A DNA stretch of 64,000 nucleotides from Chryseobacterium sp. Bi04 (GCF_918698085.1 NZ_CAKKLP010000001.1:620001-684000), one strand, 5' to 3'. Positions 25,379 through 35,030 are shown, counted from the first letter of the stretch. Translations and numbers: made by a program. Notes: generated from the letters alone by a model not told the origin.

Positions 25379-26074
25379 ATGTTAGAAATTCTTTATCGTG
25401 ACGAGCATATTATTGCCATCAATAAACCCAGCGGATTACTGGTTCATAAATCTTTCTATGCGGGAGAAGCTGACACTTACGCTATTCAGGAGCTGAAGAA
25501 ACAGATTGGACAAAAAGTGTTTCCTGTACATCGGTTAGACCGAAAAACTTCAGGTGTTCTGCTGTTTACTTTAGATAAAGATACCCTTAGAATTATGAGC
25601 GAGCAGTTTGCATCACGCGAAGTGGAGAAGAAATACCTGGCAATTCTTCGTGGTTGGACAAAAGAAGAAGAAACAATTGATTATGATTTAATTAATGAAA
25701 ATGAAGTCAAGCAAAATGCAGTTACCTACTACCGTCGTTTGCAGACTTCAGAAATAGATTTACCCTTTTTAAAACATCAGACTTCGAGATATTCTTTGGT
25801 AGAAGCCATTCCTGAAACGGGAAGATTTCACCAGTTAAGAAAACATTTTAAGCATATTCTGCATCCTATTTTAGGTTGTCGTAAACATGGCTGCAATAAA
25901 CAAAATAAGTTGTGGCTTCAAACATTTGAGATCAGCAAAATGACGCTTCATGCCCATCAATTGATTTTTAATCATCCTATTTCTAACGAAAGAATTGCGG
26001 TAAATGCTACTATAGATAATGAATTTGAAAGAGTAGGGAAAATTCTGAACTTTGATTTGAGTGCCTATTCTTAA
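25379..26074 (+). CDS. truC: RluA-family pseudouridine synthase (TruC-like)
   Basis: A 231-aa cytosolic enzyme converting uridine to pseudouridine in RNA. The catalytic block HRLDRKTSG (51-59, Asp54) and the N-terminal INKPSGLLVHKS are those of the RluA family. Lack of an S4 domain, the short length and the PILGCRKHGCNKQN segment point to TruC, which modifies U65 of tRNA, rather than RluC/D. TATTTTTG at 25367-25374 ends only 4 nt before the ATG, so the mRNA may be nearly leaderless. Confidence 0.85.
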   Translation: MLEILYRDEHIIAINKPSGLLVHKSFYAGEADTYAIQELKKQIGQKVFPVHRLDRKTSGVLLFTLDKDTLRIMSEQFASREVEKKYLAILRGWTKEEETIDYDLINENEVKQNAVTYYRRLQTSEIDLPFLKHQTSRYSLVEAIPETGRFHQLRKHFKHILHPILGCRKHGCNKQNKLWLQTFEISKMTLHAHQLIFNHPISNERIAVNATIDNEFERVGKILNFDLSAYS

Positions 26075-26101
26075 ACATTTTATAAAGGAATCTTCAAGAT
26101 A

Positions 26102-26118
26102 GAGCCTTGGCAAGGCTC
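26102..26118. repeat. Perfect 17-bp palindrome
   Basis: GAGCCTTG-G-CAAGGCTC, just after truC. There is no T-run, so it is not a standard terminator; its role is unknown. Confidence 0.6.
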
Positions 26119-26130
26119 CGTTACCACATC

Positions 26131-26230
26131 ACCACAAAGTTTGTCATCCTGTAAGGATCTCAACATTGTATTAGAAAATAGTATGGAAAGATTTAGGTCT
26201 GGATTCCTACGGAATGACAGACTTTGTGGT
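26131..26230. repeat. Long-hairpin repeat element (MITE/REP-like), copy 1
   Basis: Arms ACCACAAAGTTTGTCAT and ATGACAgACTTTGTGGT, extended inward through GTAaGGATC / GGATTCCTAC, give nearly 29 bp of inverted repeat around a ~40-nt loop. The inner GTCATyCyGTAaGGA words recur in the element at 43205-43327. It lies in the 395-bp gap 26075-26469. Confidence 0.65.
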
Positions 26231-26264
26231 TATTTCATCATGTTGAAATAAAAGACTGCAACCT

Positions 26265-26332
26265 TAGCCCCGATTGTAATGAAAATCCTTTTTTGCAAAA
26301 AAAGATTGCAATGAAAAGCGGGAAATAGCTTC
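26265..26332 (+). repeat. Interspersed repeat, copy 2 (TAGCCCyGATTG family)
   Basis: Begins TTAGCCCCGATTGTAATG, contains a TTTTTTGCAAAAAAA hairpin and ends ATGAAAAGCGGGAAATAGC. Head and tail match copy 1 at 25271-25350 (inverted). Confidence 0.55.
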
Positions 26333-26446
26333 AATTAAAAATTTTTATACCACTGTATCTTGCAGATATTCGTGCTTTATAGATACTGTTTATCAGATAT
26401 TTTGATAAAAGATCATAGGCTAATCCACGATTAATTTTAAAATGAG

Positions 26447-26454
26447 TAATTTTG
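26447..26454 (+). promoter_or_regulatory. -7 box of pyrD
   Basis: TAATTTTG, 15 nt before the ATG; no clear -33 box. Confidence 0.5.
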
Positions 26455-26469
26455 TAAAACTTTTTTTCA

Positions 26470-27507
26470 ATGTACAAATCGCTCATTCGTCCGATTCTTT
26501 TCAAATTTGATCCTGAAGAAGTACATCACTTTACTTTTTCAATGCTCAAGAATTTTGGATTTCTCACCAAATTATTTCTCCCAAAACCTATCGAAGACAA
26601 ACGTCTGGAAAGAGAGGTTTTCGGATTAAAATTTAAAAATCCTGTAGGACTGGCTGCCGGTTTTGATAAAAATGCTGTTTTATTCAATGAATTGGGAGAC
26701 TTAGGTTTCGGGTTTGTGGAAATTGGGACGGTCACTCCAAAAGCTCAAGCTGGGAATCCAAAGAAAAGATTATTCCGTTTAATAGAAGATGGCGGAATCA
26801 TCAACAGAATGGGCTTCAACAATGATGGTCTTCAGGCAGCAATCGAAAAATTAAAATCCAATAAAGGAAAAATAATCATCGGTGGAAACATCGGAAAAAA
26901 TACCGATACAAAAGCTGAGAACTATACACAGGATTATCTGGATTGTTTTGAAGGTCTTCATCTTCATGTGGATTATTTTGTACTGAATGTAAGCTGCCCG
27001 AATGTGGGAAGTCATGCCAAGCTTGAAGATGTAGAATACCTTCGTGAGCTGATTACAGAAGTAAAGAAAATCAATCAGTCAAAATCTGTACAAAAACCTA
27101 TATTACTGAAAATTGCTCCGGATCTTAATCACACTCAGTTGGATGAAATTGTTGAGCTGATTGCTGAAACAAAAATTGATGGAGTAATCGTTTCCAATAC
27201 CTCAGTAAACAGAGAAGGTCTGAAAACCTCTCCTGAAGTTTTAGAACAAATAGGAAATGGAGGTTTAAGCGGAAAACCAATTCGTGAGAGAAGTACAAAG
27301 ATGATCAGATACCTCTCTGAAAAAAGCAACAGAGCTTTCCCTATCATTGGGGTAGGGGGAATACATTCTGCAAAAGATGCCATTGAAAAGCTGGATGCCG
27401 GAGCGAGCTTAATACAGCTATATACCGGGTTTATTTACGAAGGGCCACAATTGATCAATGATATCAATCAGGAACTGTTAAAAAGAGCAAGCCGATTGCC
27501 AAGATAA
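26470..27507 (+). CDS. pyrD: Dihydroorotate dehydrogenase, quinone type (class 2)
   Basis: A 345-aa FMN enzyme of the inner membrane oxidising dihydroorotate to orotate in pyrimidine synthesis and passing electrons to quinone. The N-terminal helix ([19 protein letters not shown]) is the membrane-binding extension specific to class 2. FMN and substrate sites: [29 protein letters not shown]-like [10 protein letters not shown] (catalytic Ser nearby), KIAPDLN, VSNTS, and GVGGI near the end. It stands alone, and a terminator follows. Confidence 0.96.
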   Translation: MYKSLIRPILFKFDPEEVHHFTFSMLKNFGFLTKLFLPKPIEDKRLEREVFGLKFKNPVGLAAGFDKNAVLFNELGDLGFGFVEIGTVTPKAQAGNPKKRLFRLIEDGGIINRMGFNNDGLQAAIEKLKSNKGKIIIGGNIGKNTDTKAENYTQDYLDCFEGLHLHVDYFVLNVSCPNVGSHAKLEDVEYLRELITEVKKINQSKSVQKPILLKIAPDLNHTQLDEIVELIAETKIDGVIVSNTSVNREGLKTSPEVLEQIGNGGLSGKPIRERSTKMIRYLSEKSNRAFPIIGVGGIHSAKDAIEKLDAGASLIQLYTGFIYEGPQLINDINQELLKRASRLPR

Positions 27508-27512
27508 ATATA

Positions 27513-27541
27513 AAAGAGAGTTTGAACAGCTCTCTTTTTTT
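27513..27541 (+). terminator. Terminator of pyrD
   Basis: AAAGAGAG/CTCTCTTT stem with a 9-nt loop and a following T-run, 6 bp after the stop; it also serves the convergent gene at 27557. Confidence 0.85.
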
Positions 27542-27556
27542 GTTTTTATATTCCCG

Positions 27557-28441
27557 TTACTTTGATTTGGAGGCCGAAGCATTTTTTATATCCACGGTCA
27601 GAATATAAGGAGCAGCAGCATATGATTTTTTAACCTTAAACTGTAATACATTGGGGTCTTTAGTCTTTATCTTTTGTGTTTCAGATATTCCTTCCAGACA
27701 ACTTTCAGTAAGGAATTCTTCATAGTTTTTATAATTCCAGTTCTTGGTAAAATACAAAACCCTGTATCCTTTTTCTCCATCACTGGCTCCGCACATTCCG
27801 CAAAAATTAAAATTGGATAGGTTTTCGAAATAAAGCAACACCCTGTTTCCCGTACTATAAGCGGCTGTTGCTAACAGTGTATTTCCTCCCAGCCGGTTCA
27901 TAAAATCAAAAGTATTGAGTTTCTTATTGTCCGGAAGAAGTAAATAGTTGTTATACCGGTAGATTGTCGGATTGCTGGTGTATAATTTAGCGGGTTGGGA
28001 TTGCTTTCCCATATAAAAAGTTCCGGAAACATCCTGTTTCGTATCATTTTTTTCAAATAGCAACGCTTCTTTGGGCTTGAAAACACTGGCAATACTGTCT
28101 GTCTTTTCTACTTTACGCGGAGAAGTGATCACTTTCCTTAATTCCTTCGTATACAATGAATGTTTATTTCCAAAATTATAGAGATAAAGCGCTCCCAGAT
28201 CATAAATTCCTGTGAGTGGAATTTTCTTTTGATATTTGTCATAATAGTACCATCCTTCTACAAAATGTTGATACTGATTACAGTCAACGACTCCTGTGTA
28301 ATTAAGCTGCATGGTAACAGGAACTCCCGAAATTTCTCCTTTGAAAACCTGGGAAGAATCTGTTACAGCTTTCAATTCAACTTTTTGACTCATGCAAAAG
28401 ATGAAAAAGGGTAGGAATACTGCGGTGCATATTTTTTTCAT
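27557..28441 (-). CDS. Uncharacterised exported protein
   Basis: A 294-aa protein with a signal peptide (KICTAVFLPFFIFCMSQ, cleavage near residue 19). The rest is beta-rich and Tyr/Lys-rich; the first part (VFKGEISGVPVTMQLNYTG) resembles secreted flavobacterial proteins that describe a substrate-binding beta sandwich, without a named family that I can give. A GMCGASDGEKGYR segment contains two Cys that may bond. Function unknown. It precedes no obvious operon partner, being 25 bp downstream of the DUF445 gene stop on the same strand. Confidence 0.65.
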   Translation of the reverse strand: MKKICTAVFLPFFIFCMSQKVELKAVTDSSQVFKGEISGVPVTMQLNYTGVVDCNQYQHFVEGWYYYDKYQKKIPLTGIYDLGALYLYNFGNKHSLYTKELRKVITSPRKVEKTDSIASVFKPKEALLFEKNDTKQDVSGTFYMGKQSQPAKLYTSNPTIYRYNNYLLLPDNKKLNTFDFMNRLGGNTLLATAAYSTGNRVLLYFENLSNFNFCGMCGASDGEKGYRVLYFTKNWNYKNYEEFLTESCLEGISETQKIKTKDPNVLQFKVKKSYAAAPYILTVDIKNASASKSK

Positions 28442-28466
28442 GGCTGGAAGATGACGGTTTTAATTT

Positions 28467-29711
28467 TTAAATAAAAAAGGTGGCAATGGTATAGATGACC
28501 AATCCTACTAAACCTCCTACCAGAGTACCATTTACCCGGATAAACTGCAGATCTTTTCCTACTTCCAGTTCCATTTTTTCACTCAGTTCTTTTCCCTGCC
28601 AGTTTCCTACGGTTGTACTGATGAGGTTCCCGAATTGGTGGGTGTTTTTAAGAATATATTTATAAGCGGTGACACGCACCCAATGATCAATTTTATTTTG
28701 AAGGTTTTCATCAGTCTTTAAGTTTTGTGAAAATTCATCCAGATTTTTATACAGATAATTTTTCAGTGCTGACTGCTCCTCCTGAAGCTCTTTCATGAGT
28801 GTTTTCTTGATAGAAATCCAGATATCACTGGAATATTCATCCAGCTTATCATTTTTCAGAAGTCCGTTTTTGATCGTTTTAAATTCATCATCCCATTTCG
28901 GGTCTTCTTTAAGATCAACAGAAAATTCATATATCTTTTGTGTGATTAATGCCCTGACTTCATGTTGGGGGGTTTTTTCAATTTCTCTGAAAAAATCAGA
29001 AAGCCCATCCGTAATCTTGTCTGCAATTTTATTATCCACAAAAGAAGGAACAAATGAGTAGCTTCCCTGCTTTACCCTCTCTTTGATCATTTCATCATTT
29101 TCAATAATATAATCTTTGATCTGTTTAGAAAGATTGGTAATGATTCTCTGATGGTCATTCTTTTCCAGAATATAATGAATTCCGTTTCCTACAACTTTGT
29201 TGAGCTTGATATCATCCGTCATGTCAGATACCTTCTTACTGATGAATTGACTTACCGTAGAATCATCAAGCTTATTAAGAATATCCAGTACGATATCTGA
29301 AATATTTCTGATCAGGATATCCTGGTTTTTTTCTTTGCCCAGCCATTCGCCTACGAAGTTTGAAACCTTAATTTTTTGAATATAGGGGCGTATATTTTGA
29401 GGCGAAAGAAAATTACTGACCACAAAACTTCCCAGATTATCACCGAGCCTTTGTTTGCTGTTTTCAATAAGGTTGGTATGCGGAATCGGCAGCCCAAGTG
29501 GATGACGGAATAAAGCCGTTACGGCAAACCAATCTGCCAGTGCACCCACCATTGCTGCTTCAGCAAAAGCTCGTACATAGCCAATCCAATGAGAATGGTT
29601 AGATTTATGTAAGACTGTGGTAATAATGAAAATAACGGCCATCAGAACAAATAATCCCGTGGCAAATGCTTTGTATTTCCTTAGCTGTTTTCTTTTTGCT
29701 TCGTCATTCAT
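28467..29711 (-). CDS. DUF445 family membrane protein
   Basis: A 414-aa inner-membrane protein. It has an N-terminal hydrophobic helix (AFATGLFVLMAVIFIITTVL), a conserved VRAFAEAAMVGALADWFAVTALF block with FRHPLGLPIPHTNLI, a long helical coiled body, and a C-terminal membrane helix (VGGLVGLVIYTIATFFI). This is the DUF445 (YjiN-like) layout. Function is not known. ATG 29711 is chosen over an upstream frame because MNDEAKRKQLRKYKA is a natural start before the first membrane helix. Cotranscription with the gene at 27557 is likely. Confidence 0.88.
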   Translation of the reverse strand: MNDEAKRKQLRKYKAFATGLFVLMAVIFIITTVLHKSNHSHWIGYVRAFAEAAMVGALADWFAVTALFRHPLGLPIPHTNLIENSKQRLGDNLGSFVVSNFLSPQNIRPYIQKIKVSNFVGEWLGKEKNQDILIRNISDIVLDILNKLDDSTVSQFISKKVSDMTDDIKLNKVVGNGIHYILEKNDHQRIITNLSKQIKDYIIENDEMIKERVKQGSYSFVPSFVDNKIADKITDGLSDFFREIEKTPQHEVRALITQKIYEFSVDLKEDPKWDDEFKTIKNGLLKNDKLDEYSSDIWISIKKTLMKELQEEQSALKNYLYKNLDEFSQNLKTDENLQNKIDHWVRVTAYKYILKNTHQFGNLISTTVGNWQGKELSEKMELEVGKDLQFIRVNGTLVGGLVGLVIYTIATFFI

Positions 29712-29932
29712 ATTCTCAAATTTACTAAATTTGGCTATTAAACCATTCAATATTTAAACCACAATAGACACAAAAGTTTTATTTTAAACACCTTAAAAGA
29801 TTTAAAATGGAAGGTTGCTTTTGTGTTGAAGATATAAGAAATTAAAATTTGCGATGAAATTTTTAGTTTCAATCATCATATTAATTTTTCTGCTGGGATA
29901 AGCAGAAACATCAACCTATTAAAATTACTTCT

Positions 29933-30379
29933 ATGGAAAATAAAGAAGCAAAAAACAATCCATATTATTCAAGAACTGATACCGCAAAACTGAACATTTC
30001 CAATGAGGAATGGCGAAAAATCCTGGCTCCGGACCTGTATGCAATATCCAGAGAAGCCGCAACAGAAAGAGCTTTTACCGGAAAATATAATGAATTTGAT
30101 GAAAAAGGAGACTATTATTGTGCCGTTTGCGGAAACCACCTGTTTCGCTCTACATCAAAATTTGCAAGCAGCTGCGGATGGCCAAGTTTTTTTGAAGCAG
30201 ATAAAGAAGGGGTGTATTACAAAAAAGATCAGACCTACGGAATGGAAAGGGTGGAGGTGCTTTGCAAACGTTGTGACTCCCATCTGGGACATGTTTTTGA
30301 TGACGGCCCAAAACCTACCGGATTGAGGTACTGTATGAATTCTATCAGCCTGGAATTTGTTCCGGATTCACAACAATAA
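29933..30379 (+). CDS. msrB: Peptide-methionine (R)-S-oxide reductase
   Basis: A 148-aa thioredoxin-linked repair enzyme that reduces R-methionine sulfoxide in proteins. Zinc ligands Cys63/Cys66 (CAVC) and Cys111/Cys114 (CKRC) are present. The catalytic Cys134 is in GLRYCMNSISLEF and a possible resolving Cys81 is in SSCGWPSFF. There is no signal peptide, so it is cytosolic. The next gene starts 21 bp later and is probably cotranscribed. A 15-codon hydrophobic reading frame lies just upstream (29854-29901), of doubtful meaning. Confidence 0.95.
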   Translation: MENKEAKNNPYYSRTDTAKLNISNEEWRKILAPDLYAISREAATERAFTGKYNEFDEKGDYYCAVCGNHLFRSTSKFASSCGWPSFFEADKEGVYYKKDQTYGMERVEVLCKRCDSHLGHVFDDGPKPTGLRYCMNSISLEFVPDSQQ

Positions 30380-30400
30380 AATCATTTTTATCCACTTGCT

Positions 30401-30796
30401 ATGGGAGAAGAGAGTCTGGAAAACAGAAAACAAGTCTGGATCGCTCTGACAGAGCTATATCTTGATACTGAGCTTCAGGAGTCTGATTTCAGATATATAG
30501 CAAAAACTCTCCTTGAAAGCCCTTTTACTTTTGAGGAAGTAAAAAGAATTGACCAATATGAAGTTTTTCCGGTCCTCTTTTCAAATTTATTAAGTCCGGC
30601 AGGAGAATGGGCAGGATTTAATGAATTATTATTGGTTAAAAATATTATGAAATGGATTGAAACAAGAAGTAAGCTGGATATTTTCGCTGTCAAATACATT
30701 TACCTTTTCTATGATAAGATAAATAGGAGTTATTGGAAAAGAATAGAAGAGATTTATAATCAGGCAGATGGAGGAAGCCCCGTTAAAGTTTCTTAA
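30401..30796 (+). CDS. Small uncharacterised protein (DUF7079-like)
   Basis: A 131-aa cytosolic helical protein. The opening (NRKQVWIALTELYLDTEL) and the Trp/Phe-rich middle match a small family I believe is called DUF7079; the name is from memory. Family function is unknown, though such proteins often behave as immunity-like or accessory proteins. It follows msrB by 21 bp. Confidence 0.65.
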   Translation: MGEESLENRKQVWIALTELYLDTELQESDFRYIAKTLLESPFTFEEVKRIDQYEVFPVLFSNLLSPAGEWAGFNELLLVKNIMKWIETRSKLDIFAVKYIYLFYDKINRSYWKRIEEIYNQADGGSPVKVS

Positions 30797-30845
30797 ATTG
30801 CGTTAAACTTTTTAGATTTATAAGTGTCTGATAGCTATGTTTTTA

Positions 30846-30853
30846 TAATTTTG
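30846..30853 (+). promoter_or_regulatory. -7 box of the L,D-transpeptidase-like gene
   Basis: TAATTTTG, 31 nt before the ATG at 30885. Confidence 0.5.
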
Positions 30854-30884
30854 CCCCACTAATTTGGAATTAATATATTATTGA

Positions 30885-31637
30885 ATGAAAGGATTTTATG
30901 GCCTGATCGGCCTTGTATACATGGTAACGACTTCATTCTATCTTTCTCCAAGACTGGCGGTAAAGAATGAAAACGGTATTACGACAAAAACGGAAAAAGT
31001 AGCTGACACGAAATCTGAGAAGAAGGCAGCAGCATCTTCATCAGAGGTATTATACCAATCAATTGCATTTGACCCGGAACATGAATTAAACTATGAAGTG
31101 TTCTCAAAAGCATTGACGGGATTTGAAAATTTAAAGAAAGCAGGATTGCTTACTGAGGAGTCGCATTTGTTAACGATCTGCGATTTTTCTATGTCTTCCA
31201 ATATGAAGAGACTTTGGGTAATTGATCTTAATGACAAAAAAGTGCTGTTCAACTCTCTGGTTGCTCACGGAAAAAATACAGGTGAAGAATTTGCGACGAA
31301 TTTTTCTAACAGGGAAAGTTCGTTGCAGAGCAGCCTGGGATTTTATATCACGGATGCAACATATCAAGGGGACAACGGATATTCTCTTAAATTGTTAGGA
31401 ATGGATAAAGGCTTTAATGATGCAGCGTACAGAAGAGCAATTGTACTGCACGGTGCCAATTATGTAAGTGATGACTTTGCTGTAATGCATAAGAGAATTG
31501 GAAGAAGCTGGGGCTGCCCTGCTGTTCCTAAAGAACTTACACAGCCGATCATCAACAGCATAAAAGGGAGAAACCTTCTATTCATTTACTATCCTGATCA
31601 GAATTACCTTTCCTCCTCAGAATGGTTAAAAGCATAA
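30885..31637 (+). CDS. Murein L,D-transpeptidase catalytic domain protein (YkuD_2 type)
   Basis: A 250-aa exported protein with an N-terminal hydrophobic segment (YGLIGLVYMVTTSFYL) and a charged linker to ~residue 55. The C-terminal domain has the His/Cys pair of L,D-transpeptidase-like enzymes: VLHGANYVS (His189) and RSWGCPAVP (Cys211). This is the YkuD_2 variant common in Bacteroidota. It is expected to act on peptidoglycan in the periplasm, though this subfamily is little studied. Single gene. Confidence 0.88.
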   Translation: MKGFYGLIGLVYMVTTSFYLSPRLAVKNENGITTKTEKVADTKSEKKAAASSSEVLYQSIAFDPEHELNYEVFSKALTGFENLKKAGLLTEESHLLTICDFSMSSNMKRLWVIDLNDKKVLFNSLVAHGKNTGEEFATNFSNRESSLQSSLGFYITDATYQGDNGYSLKLLGMDKGFNDAAYRRAIVLHGANYVSDDFAVMHKRIGRSWGCPAVPKELTQPIINSIKGRNLLFIYYPDQNYLSSSEWLKA

Positions 31638-31796
31638 GAGAAAAGCAGTCAATTTTGACTACTTTTTTTATAAATTCTGTGAAATCTTCCGGGTATGAAA
31701 ATTATGTGGCGACTTCCTGTTTTATAGTAGGAAATGGTTGTTTTTATTTTTAAATAATTAAATTTATCAAAGCCAACTATGTAAGTATTGACGAAT

Positions 31797-32219
31797 ATGA
31801 ATGCAGAGCACGAAAATAACCTTAATATAAGCCCGACCTCGGAAATTTTTACAGAATTTATTCCCGCTGTAAGGCTTTTGAATAACTCTGATGATTCATG
31901 TACATTCGAAAAAGGGAAAATGCCCAGCCTGAAACTTATACCCACTACAGGATTTTGGTTCAGTACGAGAACCGAAGAATGGGAGAAAAACTCACATGTT
32001 GCTCCCCGAAAACAGTACGTCATTACAATCAAAGGAAATATAAGATTTAAAGTAAGTGATGGTTCAACATTTATGATTGAACCGGGAATTGTTCTTTTAG
32101 CAGAAGATCTTAAAGGAGACGGACACAGTTGGGAGATGGTAGAGAGTAATGAATGGGAAAGGCTCTATATCCCAATGACAGAAAGTACTGAAGATTTTTT
32201 TATCCCGGATCCAAAGTAA
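31797..32219 (+). CDS. Cupin-like protein
   Basis: A 140-aa cytosolic protein with a single cupin-like barrel: VAPRKQYVITIKGNIRFKVSDG followed by PGIVLLAEDLKGDGHSWEMV. The His in GHSW may be a metal ligand, but the full cupin HxH motif is not evident, so metal binding is uncertain. Function unknown. A TTG at 31788 could start it three codons earlier; ATG 31797 is preferred. Confidence 0.75.
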   Translation: MNAEHENNLNISPTSEIFTEFIPAVRLLNNSDDSCTFEKGKMPSLKLIPTTGFWFSTRTEEWEKNSHVAPRKQYVITIKGNIRFKVSDGSTFMIEPGIVLLAEDLKGDGHSWEMVESNEWERLYIPMTESTEDFFIPDPK

Positions 32220-32262
32220 TAAGCTCTTATATGGTAATCTAACCAATCTGCAATAAAAAATA

Positions 32263-32294
32263 AAATCCCCTATATATTATCATGTAGGGGATTT
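32263..32294. terminator. Bidirectional terminator between the cupin gene and fabF
   Basis: A perfect 10-bp stem AAATCCCCTA/TAGGGGATTT with A/T-runs on both sides, between convergent genes. Confidence 0.88.
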
Positions 32295-32315
32295 AAAATT
32301 ATTTTTAGTTGAAGG

Positions 32316-33557
32316 CTAGCTGAATTTCTTAAATACAACAGTTGCATTGTGACCTCCAAATCCAAAGGCATTACTTAGTGCAAAGTTGATCTCCTTCTCT
32401 TTTGCCTCTCCGAAAACAATATTGATATCCCTCGGAATATTTTCATCAATACTATGAAGGTTGATGGTTGGAGGTATAATACCGTTTTGAATAGCCTTAA
32501 TAGAAAGGATAGCTTCAACAGCTCCCGCAGCACCTAATAAATGCCCGGTCATTGATTTAGTAGCGCTGATATCAAGGTTTTTACTTCCTTTAAATGCATT
32601 GTTGATTGCTTTCAATTCAACCAGATCTCCCAATGGAGTGGAAGTTGCGTGGGGATTGATATAGTTGATATCTTCCATATTGATACCGGCCTCTTTCACT
32701 GCCAGTTGCATTGCTTTGATAGCTCCGGCTCCTTCAGGATGAGGGGCTGTCATGTGATAAGCATCTGCAGTCATCGCTGCCCCTGCCAGTTCTGCATAGA
32801 TTTTGGCTCCTCTGGCTTTTGCATGCTCATATTCTTCAAGAACCAAAGCGCCTGCGCCTTCACCCATTACAAAACCATCTCTTTCCGCATCATAAGGACG
32901 GCTGGCTGTAGCAAAATCCTCATTTCTTGTAGACATGGCTTTCATCGTAGAGAAACCACCAATAGAAGCTGGCGAAATAGCTGCTTCAGACCCTCCGCTG
33001 ATGATCACTTTTGCTTTTCCGAGACGGATATAATTAAATGCATCCATTAATGCTGTGTTTCCTGTAGCACAAGCAGAAATAGTGGTGTAATTAATTCCCT
33101 GAAGTCCATATTTCATGGAAATCATTCCCGAGGCCATATTGGCAATGAACTTAGGAACGAAAAATGGATTGAAACGCGGTGTACCATCACCCTGAGCAAA
33201 ATCCATCACCTCTTTTTCAAAGGTCCACATACCGCCTTGTCCTGTACCCCAGATGACTCCGGTATCAAAAGGATCCATTTTTTCAAGCTCCAATCCGGAA
33301 TCCTGAATGGCTTCTGAGGATGCATACAGAGCATATTGTGTAAACAGATCGCTTCTTTTTACTTCGTTATGGTTCAGGTAAACTTTCGGATCAAAATTCT
33401 TAACCTCACAGGCAAAGTGTACCTTAAATTTTTCAGTATCGAAATGAGTGATTAATCCAGCACCGCTAACCCCGTTAATACTGTTTTGCCAAAATTCTTC
33501 GACATTATTTCCTAAAGGCGTCACGGCGCCTAATCCTGTAATGACAACTCTTTTCAT
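32316..33557 (-). CDS. fabF: Beta-ketoacyl-ACP synthase II
   Basis: A 413-aa cytosolic condensing enzyme of fatty-acid elongation, using malonyl-ACP. The Cys-His-His triad is intact: Cys163 in SACATGNTA, His303 in NPHATSTPLGD and His339 in SMTGHLLGAAGA. The C-terminal FALSNAFGFGGHNATVVF is typical. No acyl-carrier-protein gene is next to it, unlike the usual acpP-fabF order, so this may be a second copy or a rearranged locus. It lies downstream of the thiolase gene on the same strand with a 204-bp gap. Confidence 0.94.
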   Translation of the reverse strand: MKRVVITGLGAVTPLGNNVEEFWQNSINGVSGAGLITHFDTEKFKVHFACEVKNFDPKVYLNHNEVKRSDLFTQYALYASSEAIQDSGLELEKMDPFDTGVIWGTGQGGMWTFEKEVMDFAQGDGTPRFNPFFVPKFIANMASGMISMKYGLQGINYTTISACATGNTALMDAFNYIRLGKAKVIISGGSEAAISPASIGGFSTMKAMSTRNEDFATASRPYDAERDGFVMGEGAGALVLEEYEHAKARGAKIYAELAGAAMTADAYHMTAPHPEGAGAIKAMQLAVKEAGINMEDINYINPHATSTPLGDLVELKAINNAFKGSKNLDISATKSMTGHLLGAAGAVEAILSIKAIQNGIIPPTINLHSIDENIPRDINIVFGEAKEKEINFALSNAFGFGGHNATVVFKKFS

Positions 33558-33761
33558 ATCTAGTTACTAATTTTAAATAGGCAAAATTTCTATAAACTAC
33601 TATCAATGTATCTACAGTCTATTTTACTTCTTTATTGTATCAATTTAGTTTTAACTTGCAATATTATCAATTTTCTTTCGCTATACACGAATATTTAGAT
33701 ATATTATTTGTGGCATAGCAAAAGAATTTTTGCCGTTAAAAACTCTTTTATTATTGTATTT

Positions 33762-35030
33762 TTACTTTTCTAAAATCATTGTGATACCCTGTCCACGGGC
33801 GGCGCAGATAGAAATAAATCCTTTTCCGCTTCCCTTTTCATTAAGAAGTTTGGCCAATGTGGCAATAATTCTCCCACCGGTTGCTGCAAATGGATGTGCT
33901 GCTGCAAGGCTTCCTCCTTTCACATTCAGTTTATTCCTGTCAATCTTTCCTAAAGACTTTTCTAAGCCGAACTTTTTAGCAAGCTCATCATCTTCCCAGA
34001 TTTTTATAGTGGCTAATACCTGAGCCGCAAAAGCTTCATGAATTTCATAATAATCAAAATCTTCAAGGCCCATCCCGGCCTTTTTAAGCATCCTTTCTGC
34101 TGCAAAAACAGGAGCTAAAAGTAGATTCTGTTTGTTTTCAACATATTCTATCCCTGCCAACTCTGAAAAAGTAATATAGGCTAAAATTGGAAGATAATTG
34201 GCTTTGGCCCATTCTTCACTGGCCAGCAAAACGGCGGAGGCTCCATCGGTAAAAGGAGTGGAGTTTCCGGCTGTTAGAGTGCCATTTTGCTTATCAAAAG
34301 CTGGTTTTAGCTGAGAAAGTTTTTCCAGGCTGGTATCACGGCGAAGATTATTATCTTTATCCAAACCAAAAGCTGGAGTAATCATATCATCAAAAAATCC
34401 TTCGTCATAAGCTTTTGCCATATTTTGATGGCTTTTAAATGCCAGCTCATCCTGTTCCTTTCTGGAAATTTGATAATATTTGGCCGTAATTTCAGTGTGT
34501 TCACCCATGACAAGTCCTGTTTTGGGTTCCTGTCCTTTATAGGGGACAGGCATCCAGTCTTTCAGTTTCGGGCTTAGCAGGTGTTTCAGTTTCCCAAATG
34601 CAGATTTTTCTTTATTGGCTTTTAAGAGTGCTTTTCTTAATCTGACAGAAGACTCAAAAGGAATATTACTCATAGCTTCTACACCACAGGCAATACCGCT
34701 TTCTATCTGACCAAGGGCAATTTTATTTCCGATATAAATGGCAGCTTCAATCCCTGTATCACAAGCCTGTTGAAGGTCACAAGCCGGAGTAGCAGGATGA
34801 AGAGAGGTATTCATGACGGATTCTCTGATGAGGTTACTTTCTGAAATATGCTTGATCACAGCACCACCAGCAACTTCTCCAAGAAGCTTATCTTTTAATT
34901 TGTAGCGGTCTATCAAACCATTGAGGGCTGCCAGTAAAAGATCCTGGTTTCCCTGTTCTGTATAGGCTGTATTCATTCTGGCAAATGGGATTCTGTTGTA
35001 TCCTACAATAGCCACTTTTTTTGTTTCCAT
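33762..35030 (-). CDS. Acetyl-CoA C-acyltransferase (thiolase, FadI-like)
   Basis: A 422-aa thiolase. The acyl-binding Cys90 is in LQQACDTGIEA. The substrate-site EIHEAFAAQ (HEAF, as in FadI, rather than NEAF), the His in GGSLAAAHPFAATGGR and the second Cys in SICAARGQG are present. It cleaves 3-ketoacyl-CoA to acetyl-CoA in beta-oxidation. The TetR gene upstream ends 10 bp before it, so the pair forms an operon and the regulator probably controls fatty-acid or acyl-CoA breakdown. Confidence 0.92.
   Translation of the reverse strand: METKKVAIVGYNRIPFARMNTAYTEQGNQDLLLAALNGLIDRYKLKDKLLGEVAGGAVIKHISESNLIRESVMNTSLHPATPACDLQQACDTGIEAAIYIGNKIALGQIESGIACGVEAMSNIPFESSVRLRKALLKANKEKSAFGKLKHLLSPKLKDWMPVPYKGQEPKTGLVMGEHTEITAKYYQISRKEQDELAFKSHQNMAKAYDEGFFDDMITPAFGLDKDNNLRRDTSLEKLSQLKPAFDKQNGTLTAGNSTPFTDGASAVLLASEEWAKANYLPILAYITFSELAGIEYVENKQNLLLAPVFAAERMLKKAGMGLEDFDYYEIHEAFAAQVLATIKIWEDDELAKKFGLEKSLGKIDRNKLNVKGGSLAAAHPFAATGGRIIATLAKLLNEKGSGKGFISICAARGQGITMILEK

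Noticed and set aside
29854..29901. 15-codon hydrophobic frame upstream of msrB
   Set aside because: The peptide (MKFLVSIIILIFLLG) could be a small membrane peptide, but there is no coupling, promoter or other support.
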